Positions 1-8,069 of a stretch of 10,844 nucleotides of DNA are shown here, in pieces (position 1 is the stretch's first letter; the number at the start of each line of letters is the position of its first letter). The stretch spans positions 1-10,844 of the forward strand of contig JAEWEH010000381.1 in NCBI GenBank assembly GCA_023389535.1, in the 5' to 3' direction. The stretch comes from Pseudomonadota bacterium. GTDB lineage: Bacteria; Pseudomonadota; Gammaproteobacteria; Burkholderiales; Burkholderiaceae_B. The notes beneath the pieces are model-generated. The model had not been told where the DNA came from, ran no database searches, and worked only from the letters and a program-made list of their open reading frames with translations. A program made the position numbers and the translations under genes.

Positions 1-1335
1 GTACAGGATGCTGTCATTGAACAGCACCGTATCCTGAGGAACAATGCCTATGTGCTGACGCAAACTGGTTTGTGTCAGGTGACGTATATCCATGCCGTTT
101 ATTTTGATGGCGCCCGCGCTCACATCATAGAAGCGAAACAGCAAGCGCGACAATGTGGACTTGCCTGCGCCTGACGCGCCTACGACGGCAAGCGTCTTGC
201 CCGCAGGGATGGTGAAATCCACGTCAAACAAGATCTGCCGGTTGGACTCGTAGGAAAAATCCACACCCTGAAATTCCACACTCGCTTGCGCGGCCTTGAG
301 ATTGCGCGCACCGGCTTCATCCGCCACCTCCTGCCCTTGCGCCATCAGCCCGAACATGCGCTCCATATCGGCCAGGGCGTGCTTGATCTCCCGATAGACG
401 AAGCCCAGGAAATTCAATGGCGCATACAGCTGGGTCAGATAAGCGGACACCAACACCACGTCCCCCACCGACATGGTCCCCGCGACGACGCCATCAGCCG
501 ACAACCATAACAGCAGCGTAATGCCCACGGTAATGATGGCGCCCTGCCCCATGTTCAGGAAATTCAACGACACCTGATTCTTGACGGCGGAATCCACCCA
601 TCGCCCCAAATTCCGGTCATAACGATCGAGTTCGTAGCCTTCGTTGCCAAAGTACTTCACCGTCTCGTAATTGAGCAGCGCATCGATGGCCTTGCTGTTG
701 GCCTTGCTGTCCAGGTCGTTCATGCTGCGCCGGTACACCATGCGCTTTTCGGTAACGACCAGCGTGAAGATGATGTACGCCGCTATCGTGCTCAGCGTGA
801 CCACGGCAAATGGCCAGTCGTAGCGCCACAGCAGGATGCCGGCCACCATGCCGATTTCCAGCAAGGTGGGAAGGATATTGAACACCGTAAAGTTCAGCAG
901 GAATCCGATGCCCTTGGTGCCGCGCTCTATGTCCCGGCTAAGGCCGCCGGTCTGGCGCTGCATGTGAAATCGCAGCGACAGCGTAAACAGATGCTGGAAT
1001 AATCGCGTGGCGATACGCCTTATGGAGCCCTGGGTCACGCGCGCAAACAGCGCGTCGCGCAGTTCCCCGAACACCGAGCTGGCAAGGCGTGCAAACCCAT
1101 AACCCAGCAGTGCCGCCACGGGCAAGACCAACAAGGTGGCGGGGACGCTCAGTTTATCGACGACATCTTTCAGATATAGCGGCAGCAACACGCTGGCGAC
1201 CTTGGCTGCAACCAGGCAGGACAACGCCGCCAAAACACGCCATTTGAACTGCCAGACAAAAGGCAGCAGTTCCTTGATGGTTTGGAGGTCGTTGCGGGAA
1301 TGTGCGGGCGCGGGCCCGCGCGGGGAGTATCTCAT
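1..1335 (-). CDS. Atm1/ABCB7-type ABC exporter, permease fused to ATPase (partial, C-terminus off the left edge)
   Basis: Half-size ABC exporter with a membrane domain followed by a nucleotide-binding domain. The reading frame is open for 445 codons from the ATG at 1335 to base 1, where the window cuts it. The protein begins MRYSPRGPAPAHSRNDL, and several hydrophobic segments lie at about residues 30-290. It contains TGGLSRDIERG and ALLNYETVKYFGNE, which are characteristic of the Atm1/ABCB7/HMT1 branch. Walker A (GASGAGKS) is at residues 386-393 and the Q-loop (GIVPQDTVLFND) is near the cut end. The signature motif, Walker B and H-loop lie outside the window. Family members sit in the inner membrane and export glutathione-linked sulfur or metal compounds; in bacteria they help with heavy-metal tolerance or Fe-S-related thiol export. 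I see no clear ribosome site before the ATG, so the start is less sure than the gene. It lies on the same strand as the upstream hyu operon, but 190 bp with hairpins separates them. Confidence 0.93.
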   Translation of the reverse strand, partial: MRYSPRGPAPAHSRNDLQTIKELLPFVWQFKWRVLAALSCLVAAKVASVLLPLYLKDVVDKLSVPATLLVLPVAALLGYGFARLASSVFGELRDALFARVTQGSIRRIATRLFQHLFTLSLRFHMQRQTGGLSRDIERGTKGIGFLLNFTVFNILPTLLEIGMVAGILLWRYDWPFAVVTLSTIAAYIIFTLVVTEKRMVYRRSMNDLDSKANSKAIDALLNYETVKYFGNEGYELDRYDRNLGRWVDSAVKNQVSLNFLNMGQGAIITVGITLLLWLSADGVVAGTMSVGDVVLVSAYLTQLYAPLNFLGFVYREIKHALADMERMFGLMAQGQEVADEAGARNLKAAQASVEFQGVDFSYESNRQILFDVDFTIPAGKTLAVVGASGAGKSTLSRLLFRFYDVSAGAIKINGMDIRHLTQTSLRQHIGIVPQDTVLFNDSILY

Positions 1336-1355
1336 TGATATGACTGGTAGACTGC

Positions 1356-1382
1356 GGCGCCGATATTGTACGTCGCGGCGCC
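1356..1382 (-). promoter_or_regulatory. Possible promoter -10 inside an inverted repeat, upstream of the Atm1-type exporter
   Basis: On the minus strand TACAAT (1370 to 1365) resembles a -10 box and would start a transcript about 20 nt before the exporter ATG at 1335. It lies in the 13-nt centre of a perfect 7-bp inverted repeat, GGCGCCG (1356-1362) and CGGCGCC (1376-1382). No good -35 box is visible 16-18 bp upstream. A weak promoter that needs, or is blocked by, a protein bound to the repeat would fit. The repeat is GC-rich in a GC-rich region, so chance is a real alternative. Confidence 0.3.
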
Positions 1383-1386
1383 TATA

Positions 1387-1415
1387 GCCGCCGCTTATGG
1401 CGGCCCCTCATAAGC
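1387..1415. repeat. Two mutually exclusive intergenic hairpins
   Basis: GCCGCC (1387-1392) pairs with GGCGGC (1399-1404) around the 6-nt loop GCTTAT. Alternatively, GCTTATG (1393-1399) pairs with CATAAGC (1409-1415) around a 9-nt loop. The two stems share bases and cannot form together. They lie between the end of the hyu-transport operon and the start of the exporter gene. Either a terminator component or a regulatory leader is possible; neither stem is followed by a T-run. Confidence 0.35.
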
Positions 1416-1420
1416 CTAGC

Positions 1421-1439
1421 AGGCCGCGAAGCGCGGCCT
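1421..1439. terminator. Perfect 8-bp GC-rich hairpin, possible operon terminator
   Basis: AGGCCGCG (1421-1428) and CGCGGCCT (1432-1439) are perfect complements around a 3-nt loop. The hairpin lies about 90 bp past the stop codon of the permease gene and before the next gene on the same strand, which is where a terminator for the five-gene operon belongs. No T-run follows on either strand, so it is not a standard intrinsic terminator. It may instead block 3' exonucleases or help Rho-dependent termination. Confidence 0.4.
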
Positions 1440-1473
1440 AAACTCAGCAGCAGGCAAAGAGAGGTGCTGATAG

Positions 1474-1527
1474 GAACCTGAAGTGCGCGACGCGCCGCAT
1501 CAGAGCCCAGGCAGGACTTCCAGGTTC
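1474..1527 (-). repeat. Imperfect inverted repeat at the 3' end of the permease gene
   Basis: GAACCTGAAGT (1474-1484) and ACTTCCAGGTTC (1516-1527) are complementary except for one extra C in the second arm, separated by 31 nt. The second arm includes the first two bases of the permease stop codon complement (1526-1528). It may form a stem at the 3' end of the operon transcript. The large loop and lack of a U-tract make a terminator role uncertain. Confidence 0.3.
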
Positions 1528-2332
1528 AAGATCCTACCGCCGCGATTTCACCCGAGGCGCCGCGCTGCGAAGCGTGCCAGCTCAGCAAGCGGACTTCGAC
1601 CACTTCTATGGCCTTGAACAGCACGACGCCCAGCACGCACAGCAAGGCCAGCGCGACGAATACCGTCGGTGTATCGAAGCTGCCCTGTGCGACCAGGATC
1701 ACGTGCCCCAGCCCCGAACCACCAGCCACGAACTCGCCCACGATGGTTCCAACCAGGGCGAAAGACACCCCTACTTTCATGCCGGCAAACAGGCTGGGCA
1801 AAGCATTGGGGAAACGGATCTTCCACAACACTTTGGCTTTGGAGGCCTGATTCACCCGCGCCATGTCCAGCATTTCCGGGTCTGTGGACTTCAGCCCCAG
1901 CACGGTATCGATCAAAATCGGAAAAATGGCGATCAGCATGGCGATGGCGATCTTGGGCGCCGCGCCCGTGCCTAGCCAGATGACGAACAAAGGAGCCAGC
2001 GCCACTTTGGGTACGGCGTTCATGGCGACCAGCAGCGAATACAGCGTGCGGTCAAGAAAGCGTGAATAAACGATGCCGATGGCCGCGATGACGCCCAGCA
2101 CCACCGCCAGCGCGAATCCCGCCACCGTGGTGCGCAGCGTATCGAGGCTTTGCAATAGCAGATAGCCGGGCGACTCGAAAAACTCCAAGACGATCTTGCT
2201 CGGCGCCGGCAGCATGAATTCGCGCACCCCGGACAGACGTACTCCTGCTTCCCATAAGGCCAGCAGGACCAGAGTGGTCAACAGAATCGAGCGACCGCGT
2301 TCTGTTTTCAGCCAAAAATGCTTCATGTTCAT
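1526..2332 (-). CDS. ABC importer permease, SsuC/TauC type
   Basis: Inner-membrane permease of a nitrate/sulfonate/taurine-type ABC importer (BPD_transp_1 family), 268 aa, which is the usual length. Hydrophobic segments lie at about residues 18-33, 68-90, 100-122, 126-145, 187-206 and 224-243. The cytoplasmic EAA-type loop that docks on the ATPase is at about 153-184 (DMARVNQASKAKVLWKIRFP). The MLPAPSKI segment near residue 40 and GEFVAGGSGLGHVI near 200 are typical of this permease class. The start codon shares one base with the ATPase stop (TGATG), so translation is probably coupled; a second Met at residue 3 is an alternative start. It is the last gene of the operon. The substrate cannot be read from the permease. 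Confidence 0.95.
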   Translation of the reverse strand: MNMKHFWLKTERGRSILLTTLVLLALWEAGVRLSGVREFMLPAPSKIVLEFFESPGYLLLQSLDTLRTTVAGFALAVVLGVIAAIGIVYSRFLDRTLYSLLVAMNAVPKVALAPLFVIWLGTGAAPKIAIAMLIAIFPILIDTVLGLKSTDPEMLDMARVNQASKAKVLWKIRFPNALPSLFAGMKVGVSFALVGTIVGEFVAGGSGLGHVILVAQGSFDTPTVFVALALLCVLGVVLFKAIEVVEVRLLSWHASQRGASGEIAAVGS

Positions 2333-3105
2333 CAGCCCTTGTATATGCCCAATTCCCGGAAAGTTTCGCGGATTTCCACGACGTATTCGGCAAAGCGGGC
2401 GGTATCGCGAACGTCCAGGCCGCGCGGCCGCTCCAATTCGACTGGAATGACTTTTTCTATGCGGCCCGGATTGCGCGCCATGATCACCACCCGGCTGCCC
2501 AGGTATGCCGCTTCGCTGATTGAGTGCGTGATGAAGACCACCGTCTTGCCCGTCGCCAGCCAGGTGCGCTGCAATTCGGAATTGAGCTCATCTCGCGTAA
2601 ACGGATCCAGCGCGCCGAAAGGCTCGTCCATCAGCAACAACTGAGGATCGGTCAATAGCGCACGGCAAATGGACACCCGTTGCCGCATTCCACCGGACAG
2701 CTCCCGCGGATACCGATCGATGAAGTCCTTCAGGCCGAATAAAGACAATAGTTCGCGCGCCCGGTCTTCATACGACTTGCGGTCCAAGCCGTGAAATTCC
2801 GCCGCGATCAGCACATTGTCCAGCACATTGCGCCACTCCAGCAGCAGGTCGCGCTGGAACACCACACCCATATTCTTGGGCGGCGCGTTGATGGGGCTGC
2901 CCTGCAAGGCCAGCCGGCCGCTGGATATGGGCTCGAGCCCGGCCATGCAACGAAGCAGCGTGCTTTTGCCGCAGCCGCTGGGGCCGACTATGCACAGGAA
3001 TTCGCCCTCGGGGATATCAAGATCCACATCGCGCAAAGCGTGTACCGGCGCACGCTTGGAATGGTAGGTCTTGTTCAGCCCCTGTACTTCTAGAAAGCCG
3101 GACAC
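2332..3105 (-). CDS. ABC importer ATP-binding subunit, SsuB/TauB type
   Basis: Cytoplasmic ATPase that powers the neighbouring permease; 257 aa, normal for the SsuB/TauB/NrtD group. All motifs are intact: Walker A GPSGCGKST at 41-49, Q-loop VFQ at 82-84, signature LSGGMRQR at 136-143, Walker B LLLMDEPFGALD at 156-167 and the H-loop histidine at 194. The start is GTG at 3105, chosen because AGGGAG lies 7 nt upstream on the coding strand and no in-frame ATG is as well placed. It begins 15 nt after the binding-protein stop and overlaps the permease start by one base. Substrate specificity is set by the binding protein, not by this subunit. Confidence 0.96.
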   Translation of the reverse strand: MSGFLEVQGLNKTYHSKRAPVHALRDVDLDIPEGEFLCIVGPSGCGKSTLLRCMAGLEPISSGRLALQGSPINAPPKNMGVVFQRDLLLEWRNVLDNVLIAAEFHGLDRKSYEDRARELLSLFGLKDFIDRYPRELSGGMRQRVSICRALLTDPQLLLMDEPFGALDPFTRDELNSELQRTWLATGKTVVFITHSISEAAYLGSRVVIMARNPGRIEKVIPVELERPRGLDVRDTARFAEYVVEIRETFRELGIYKG

Positions 3106-3120
3106 TCGCGGTCTCCCTTG

Positions 3121-4125
3121 TCAACGCTGGATCAGCGCATTGGTGTAGTAATCGGACGGTTTGCGACCGGCCTTGATCATTCCGGTTTGCTCCATGGATT
3201 TGATGGCGGCGGACCAGTCAGCATCCGTCTGTACGCCTATGGGCAGGTCGCCGCCGGTCGGGCTTTTGAAGAAGGCTTGGTAGGCTTGCAACTGGCCGCG
3301 CAGGACGTCGGCGTCCAGCTTGGCATTAGGACGCTCGGCCAAGATGGCTTGCACGGCCTCTTCGATATGGCCATCATAGATATAGTCCCAGGCACGTAGT
3401 TGTACCTGCACGAACTTCTTGATGGCATCGCGCTTGGACGACAGCATGGCTGGCGTGGAAACCAGGCCATAGCTGGGGAAGCTGATGTCGCTGTCGGCGA
3501 GCAGCAAAGCGCTGGCCGCGCGGGTCTTCTTGACCATGGGCTGGCCGAAGGGCGCTTGCGACATGAACCCGTCCGCGTTGCCCGAGGCATAGGTGGACAC
3601 CATAGCGCTGGGCGCCACCATGACGACTTCCACTTCACCCTTCTTCAGCCCATTGGCCTGCAGATAGGGCTCGATGAAAGGCGCCCAGGGGCTGGTGGTA
3701 AAACAGACGATTTTCTTGCCTTTGAGTTCTTGCGGCGATTTGACGCCCAGCTTTTCATCCAGCATGACCGCCAGATCGCCCGTGCGGGCAAAGCCGGCGA
3801 TAGAAATCAGATCCAGGCCGTTTTCCTTGGCGACCGCCATGGTGCCTACCGATACCTGACCGACATCCACGCGCCCCGCCGCCAATAGCTGCAACGTATT
3901 GATGGTGCCCGTGCCGTCCTGAATCTCCACATCCAGGCCCTGTTCCTTGAACCAGCCTTTCTGCTTGGCCAGATGCATCGCGCCGTGCATGCCCCAGGGC
4001 GAAAAGTCCAGGCGCACCAGCAGCGGTTCGGCGGCACTGGCCGGTGTGGCCCAGGCTGCGGCGCCGATGGCCGCACAGGCCATCAGGCTGGCAAGACGGC
4101 GAAAGAAAATGGATTGCGTTTTCAT
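3121..4125 (-). CDS. Periplasmic substrate-binding protein of the ABC importer, NMT1/THI5-SsuA type
   Basis: Captures the imported compound in the periplasm. The protein is 334 aa from the ATG at 4125, chosen because GGAG lies 5 nt upstream and because it gives a clean signal peptide: charged KTQSIFFRR, a hydrophobic stretch to about residue 26, and a probable cleavage site after ASA near residue 31. The same frame stays open upstream to 4344, but that would overlap the hyuB end and bury the signal peptide. The mature start, EPLLVRLDFSPWGMHGAMHLAKQKGWFKEQGLDVEI, is typical of the NMT1/THI5/SsuA fold, in which relatives bind thiamine-pyrimidine precursors, riboflavin, sulfonates or aromatic acids. 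No lipobox cysteine is visible. It lies 49 nt after hyuB in the operon, so its ligand is probably the HyuAB substrate or a precursor of it. Confidence 0.94.
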   Translation of the reverse strand: MKTQSIFFRRLASLMACAAIGAAAWATPASAAEPLLVRLDFSPWGMHGAMHLAKQKGWFKEQGLDVEIQDGTGTINTLQLLAAGRVDVGQVSVGTMAVAKENGLDLISIAGFARTGDLAVMLDEKLGVKSPQELKGKKIVCFTTSPWAPFIEPYLQANGLKKGEVEVVMVAPSAMVSTYASGNADGFMSQAPFGQPMVKKTRAASALLLADSDISFPSYGLVSTPAMLSSKRDAIKKFVQVQLRAWDYIYDGHIEEAVQAILAERPNAKLDADVLRGQLQAYQAFFKSPTGGDLPIGVQTDADWSAAIKSMEQTGMIKAGRKPSDYYTNALIQR

Positions 4126-4174
4126 GCTTGCTCCATGTAAAGGCCCGCTGGACAGGCCGGATTGATATTGCCTC

Positions 4175-5923
4175 TCAAAGCTGCTGCTGCATTTGGGCGC
4201 GCAAGTCCTGCGTGGCCTGGACGTCGATCCGCCCGGACTTGCCGTCCACGACCACACGGTAATGCTTGCGCGCATATTCTGCGCTGATCTTCTCATTCCA
4301 GACGTCTTCGCTGATGGCGTCCCAATCACGCGCCAGCGGGTCACCGAAGCCTCCGCCGCCGGGCTGGCAGTGCGTGACCAGGTCTTCGCGTTCCACGGCC
4401 ATCCCGACTTTGCTGGGCAGCAACTGAAGTTCGCCCCCTCTTTCCAGGCGGTTTGCAGCCGCGCTTCCGGCGCCCCCCCCCGCCAAACCGTAAGGTTGGA
4501 ACTTCATGCGGTCGGCCCGCAGCTGCAGCAGGGAATCCTTGCCCAGGACACGGTAGCTGCGCCGTATGCCCAGGCCGCCGCGATACTGGCCCGCACCACA
4601 AGAATCCGGCAGAAGCTCATAAGCTTCGACGCGTACCGGATGCTTGGCTTCCAGTGTTTCCACCGGCGTATTGGACAGGTTCTGCGATGCGTTGGTAATG
4701 GCTTCTATGCCGTCGCTGTGCGGCCGGCCACCCCAGGCGCCGCAGATCATGTCCACGATGATATACGGCTTGCCCTGATCGTTCTTGCCGGACAGGCAGA
4801 CGACCGTGTTGCCGCCTTCGCCGGCGGCGGGAATACGGTCTGGCACGACTTGGGCCAGTGCACCCAACATCGCATCGAAAACACGGTAACCCGTCAGCGC
4901 GCGGGCCGCGACCGCGGCCGGCTCTATCGGATTGAGCACCGAACCCTCCGGCACATGAATCTCCACACAACGGAACACCCCCGCATTATTGGGAACCTCT
5001 CCTTTCAATGCGCAGCGCACGCTGAGATAGGTGCAGGACTTGGTATAGGACAAAGTCGAATTGATCGCCGCCCTGACTTGCGGCGACGAGCCCGTGTAAT
5101 CCACACTGACGTGATCGTCATGCACGGTCATGGACACGCAGATTGGTATGGGATCCGGCGAAATGCCGTCATCGTCGATATAGTCGGTGAATGTGAACGT
5201 GCCTTTGGGCCAGTGGCGTATTTCTTCGCGGGTCAAGCGTTCCGCGTAATCCAGCAGCTCTTCGAAATAAATCCGGGCCGCTTGCCTGCCGTAGCGGTCC
5301 AGCAAGCCGGTCAGTTCCCGCACCCCCACTTTGCATGCCGCATACTGAGCGCGCAAGTCGCCCAGCACACGGTCCGGCACCCGCACGTTTCGGGCGATGA
5401 TGCGTTCTACCGTGTCATTGGCCTTGCCCGCCTCGTACAGCTTCAATGCCGGTATCCGTATGCCTTCCTGATAGATTTCCGTGGAATCGCTGGCGTTCGA
5501 GCCCGGTACCCGGCCGCCTACGTCGGTATGGTGACAGATCACCACACAATAGCCTTCGATCTCGCCTTGATAGAAGAAGGGCACGAACATGAAGATGTCG
5601 GGCAAATGCATGCCGCCTTCATAGGGGTCGTTCAGAATGACGGCATCACCCGGTTGCAGCGTATCGCCATAACGCTTGCGCACCTCGGCCATGGCTTCGG
5701 GGATGGCCCCCAGGTGCAGCGCAATGGTTTTGGCCTGGGCGATCATGCGCCCTTCCCGGTCGCAAATGGCGGCCGAATAATCCATGACGTCTTTGACGAT
5801 CTCCGAACGCGCTGTGCGCAATACCGTGTACGCTACCTCGTCGACAATGGCGTCCATGGCATTTTTGACGACCGCAAAAGTGATGGGGTCTATGGTGATG
5901 GGTTCAATCGCTACTGCGCTCAT
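4175..5923 (-). CDS. hyuB: Hydantoinase B/oxoprolinase-family subunit (HyuB)
   Basis: Second subunit of an ATP-dependent hydantoinase/oxoprolinase/acetone-carboxylase-type enzyme; it works with HyuA in the cytoplasm. The protein is 582 aa, near the family's usual length. Seen motifs: NDPYEGGMHLPD (98-109), HHTDVGGRVPGS (131-142) with EIYQEGIRIP after it, and the C-terminal GGGGFGDP (522-529) followed by the usual DV..K.IS.EYA.KHY segment. Start ATG at 5923 overlaps the hyuA stop in an ATGA, with GGAG 5 nt upstream. The coding strand carries nine consecutive G (4481 to 4473) at about residues 481-484, encoding Ala-Gly-Gly-Gly; this is a likely slippage point. Family members cleave N-methylhydantoin or 5-oxoproline, or carboxylate acetone or acetophenone; the motifs do not decide among these. 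Confidence 0.95.
   Translation of the reverse strand: MSAVAIEPITIDPITFAVVKNAMDAIVDEVAYTVLRTARSEIVKDVMDYSAAICDREGRMIAQAKTIALHLGAIPEAMAEVRKRYGDTLQPGDAVILNDPYEGGMHLPDIFMFVPFFYQGEIEGYCVVICHHTDVGGRVPGSNASDSTEIYQEGIRIPALKLYEAGKANDTVERIIARNVRVPDRVLGDLRAQYAACKVGVRELTGLLDRYGRQAARIYFEELLDYAERLTREEIRHWPKGTFTFTDYIDDDGISPDPIPICVSMTVHDDHVSVDYTGSSPQVRAAINSTLSYTKSCTYLSVRCALKGEVPNNAGVFRCVEIHVPEGSVLNPIEPAAVAARALTGYRVFDAMLGALAQVVPDRIPAAGEGGNTVVCLSGKNDQGKPYIIVDMICGAWGGRPHSDGIEAITNASQNLSNTPVETLEAKHPVRVEAYELLPDSCGAGQYRGGLGIRRSYRVLGKDSLLQLRADRMKFQPYGLAGGGAGSAAANRLERGGELQLLPSKVGMAVEREDLVTHCQPGGGGFGDPLARDWDAISEDVWNEKISAEYARKHYRVVVDGKSGRIDVQATQDLRAQMQQQL
4473..4481 (-). repeat. Nine-base G tract (C on the plus strand) inside hyuB
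   Basis: The longest homopolymer I noticed in the window, within codons for Leu-Ala-Gly-Gly-Gly-Ala-Gly. The intact HyuB frame needs nine bases. A loss of one base puts the ribosome into a frame with no stop from here through 4125, and so into the binding-protein gene. A gain of one leads to a stop at 4341-4343. Confidence 0.9.
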
Positions 5924-8040
5924 GACTGCTCCGAATCGATGTCTATCAGTATGTTTCCTATGGCGTCCGCCGTGGCCACCGCATCGGGCGGCACGATGAT
6001 GGTCGTGTCATAGGACTCGATGATCAGCGGCCCCCGGCGGGGCGCCGCATCCATGCTCGAACGCGCGATGACCGGCGTTTCGCGCGGCGGCGTATCCGGG
6101 TCGAAGCTGACCATGCGGGAACCAGCCTGCCCCGCCAGCGCGCTGGCATCCACTCGGATGCCGGGAAAGTTCAAGCGATGGTCGCTGCGGCCCGAGACCA
6201 TGACCCGCACGTTCACGAGCTCCAGTGTTTCATCGCTGCGATAGCCGAACGTGGCTTCATAAAGCTGGGAGAAATCTTCCTGCAAACGCGCGATGGCCCG
6301 CTCGTCGTTGAAACTGCCCGCAACCGGCACGGTAAGCTCCGAACTCTGGCCCAAGTAGCGCAGGTCGGCGCTGACCACGGCGTCGACCATATGGTCTGCA
6401 TAACCTTCCGATGCCAGCACTGCCTTTCCTTGTTTCAGCAGTTCGTCGACCGCCTCCTGCACCGAAGGGGGCAGGCGCTGATCCAGCACTTGCAGTACAG
6501 CCTTCACGAAATGATGTTCGGCATTGGCAGTCAGCATTCCGACCGAGCAAAATACACCCGCCATGACAGGCGCGATGACGCGCTTGATGCCCAGCAGCTT
6601 GGCTACGTCGATCGCATGCAATGGCCCGCCGCCCCCAAAGGCAATCATGGCCATCTCGCGCGGGTCGCGGCCGCGCTCGACCGTGACTGCCCTGATCGCG
6701 CGTGCCATGTTGACGTTCGCCACACGGCGTATGCCATGTGCTGCGGCGTAGAGCTGCAGGCCCAAAGCGTCGCCTATATGTTTCTGCACCGCCAGACGGG
6801 ATTTCTCGGGATCCACCTTCAAGCTGCCCCCGGCAAGCGCCTGGGTATTCAAATATCCCAGGATCATATTGGCGTCGGTGACAGTGGGTTTATCGTTGCC
6901 GCGGCTATAGCAGGCGGGTCCCGGGTCGGCCCCGGCCGATTCCGGCCCCACGCATAACAGGCCGCCGGCGTCTATCCAAGCGAGCGAGCCGCCGCCTGCC
7001 CCCACTTCGGCGATATCAATGGCCGGTACCTTCAACACATAGCCACCCCCCTTGATGAAGCGGCTGGGCGCGCTGATGCCGTCGCGAAACTCGTACTCGG
7101 TAGTCAATGAAGGTTGGCCACCCAAGATGATGGAAGCCTTAGCCGTGGTACCGCCCATATCAAAGACGATCAATTCCTTTTCTTCACTGGCGAGCCCGAC
7201 TTGCGCTGCACCTGCCACGCCGCCCGCCGGGCCTGACGCCACGGCAAAGACCGGCTTATCGGTAGCCGAGGCGATGCCCATCATTCCGCCGTTCGATGCC
7301 ATGATCTGTAGCGAGGCCGTGATACCCATGCGTTCGAGATCATTCTTCAGACGGCCCAGGTAGCTGCGCATGGCAGGCAGAATGTAGGCATTGACCACTG
7401 TCGTACTGGTGCGCTCGTATTCCTTGATTTCGGGAAGCACTTCGCAGGAAACACTCAACAGCAAGTCAGGGAACATTTCCTGGATCACCGCCTTGGCGGT
7501 AAGTTCATGTTCCGGGTTGATATAGCTGTTGAGAAAGCAAATGGCGATCGAATCCACCCCTTCGTCGACCAGCTCGCGCACTACAGCCTCGACTTCGTTG
7601 CGGCTCAGCGGCGTAACGACCTTGCCGTCCGCACCCATGCGTTCCCGGATGCCGCGCCGGAAACGCCTGGCCGCCAGGGGCACAGGCTTCTGCCAAGCCA
7701 GATCGAACATGGTTGGCGTGCGTATGCGGCCTATTTCCAGCACGTCGCGGAATCCTTCCGTTGTCAGCACGCCTGTTCGGGCGCCGACTTTCTGCAGGAT
7801 GGTATTCGAGGCGGTGGTCGTGCCATGGACGATTTCTGTAATGTCCGAAGGCGACACCCCGGCCTGCTGTATCAGTGTCTTCAAGCCTTGCACGATAGCC
7901 AGCCCCAGATCATGGGGTGTGCTGGATGTCTTATTTACAAACAATCTGCCATCGGGCATGGCCAGTACGATATCCGTAAACGTACCGCCGATATCGCAAC
8001 CCACGCGCACACCGCGCGCCGCTTTTACCATGGTGTCCAT
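5920..8040 (-). CDS. hyuA: Hydantoinase A/oxoprolinase-family subunit (HyuA), ATP-binding
   Basis: ASKHA-fold (actin/Hsp70/sugar-kinase-like) subunit that binds and hydrolyses ATP to drive ring opening or carboxylation with HyuB. From the ATG at 8040 it has 706 aa, usual for the family. Motifs seen: DIGGTFTD at 16-23, HGTTTASN at 72-79, SNGGMMG at about 249-255, DMGGTTAK at 294-301, VGAGGGS at 346-352, GPESAGADPGPACY at 365-378 and FGGGGPLHA at 468-476; the remaining C-terminal part is the less conserved HyuA domain. The frame also allows GTG at 8064 (eight more residues) and ATG at 8031. I prefer 8040 because AAGGGA ends 10 nt before it, while the AGGA before 8064 is only 1 nt away. It is the first gene of the operon, with a strong promoter at 8132-8160. 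The substrate is unknown. Confidence 0.95.
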   Translation of the reverse strand: MDTMVKAARGVRVGCDIGGTFTDIVLAMPDGRLFVNKTSSTPHDLGLAIVQGLKTLIQQAGVSPSDITEIVHGTTTASNTILQKVGARTGVLTTEGFRDVLEIGRIRTPTMFDLAWQKPVPLAARRFRRGIRERMGADGKVVTPLSRNEVEAVVRELVDEGVDSIAICFLNSYINPEHELTAKAVIQEMFPDLLLSVSCEVLPEIKEYERTSTTVVNAYILPAMRSYLGRLKNDLERMGITASLQIMASNGGMMGIASATDKPVFAVASGPAGGVAGAAQVGLASEEKELIVFDMGGTTAKASIILGGQPSLTTEYEFRDGISAPSRFIKGGGYVLKVPAIDIAEVGAGGGSLAWIDAGGLLCVGPESAGADPGPACYSRGNDKPTVTDANMILGYLNTQALAGGSLKVDPEKSRLAVQKHIGDALGLQLYAAAHGIRRVANVNMARAIRAVTVERGRDPREMAMIAFGGGGPLHAIDVAKLLGIKRVIAPVMAGVFCSVGMLTANAEHHFVKAVLQVLDQRLPPSVQEAVDELLKQGKAVLASEGYADHMVDAVVSADLRYLGQSSELTVPVAGSFNDERAIARLQEDFSQLYEATFGYRSDETLELVNVRVMVSGRSDHRLNFPGIRVDASALAGQAGSRMVSFDPDTPPRETPVIARSSMDAAPRRGPLIIESYDTTIIVPPDAVATADAIGNILIDIDSEQS

Positions 8041-8069
8041 TGAATCGAATTCCCTTGTGCCCACGTCCT

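Noticed and set aside
4126..4344. A 73-residue N-terminal extension of the binding protein, starting at GTG 4344.
   Set aside because: It overlaps the hyuB 3' end, has no family resemblance, and would place the signal peptide inside the protein. The ATG at 4125 has a good ribosome site.
4193..6013. A 606-codon open frame on the plus strand, antisense to hyuB and the hyuA end.
   Set aside because: It is the exact shadow of strongly motif-bearing HyuB/HyuA sequence. Its translation shows no domain and looks like the histidine-, arginine- and alanine-rich product of antisense GC-rich codons.
6178..6957. A 259-codon plus-strand frame opposite hyuA.
   Set aside because: Antisense to the conserved HyuA core, with no recognisable domain, promoter or ribosome site.
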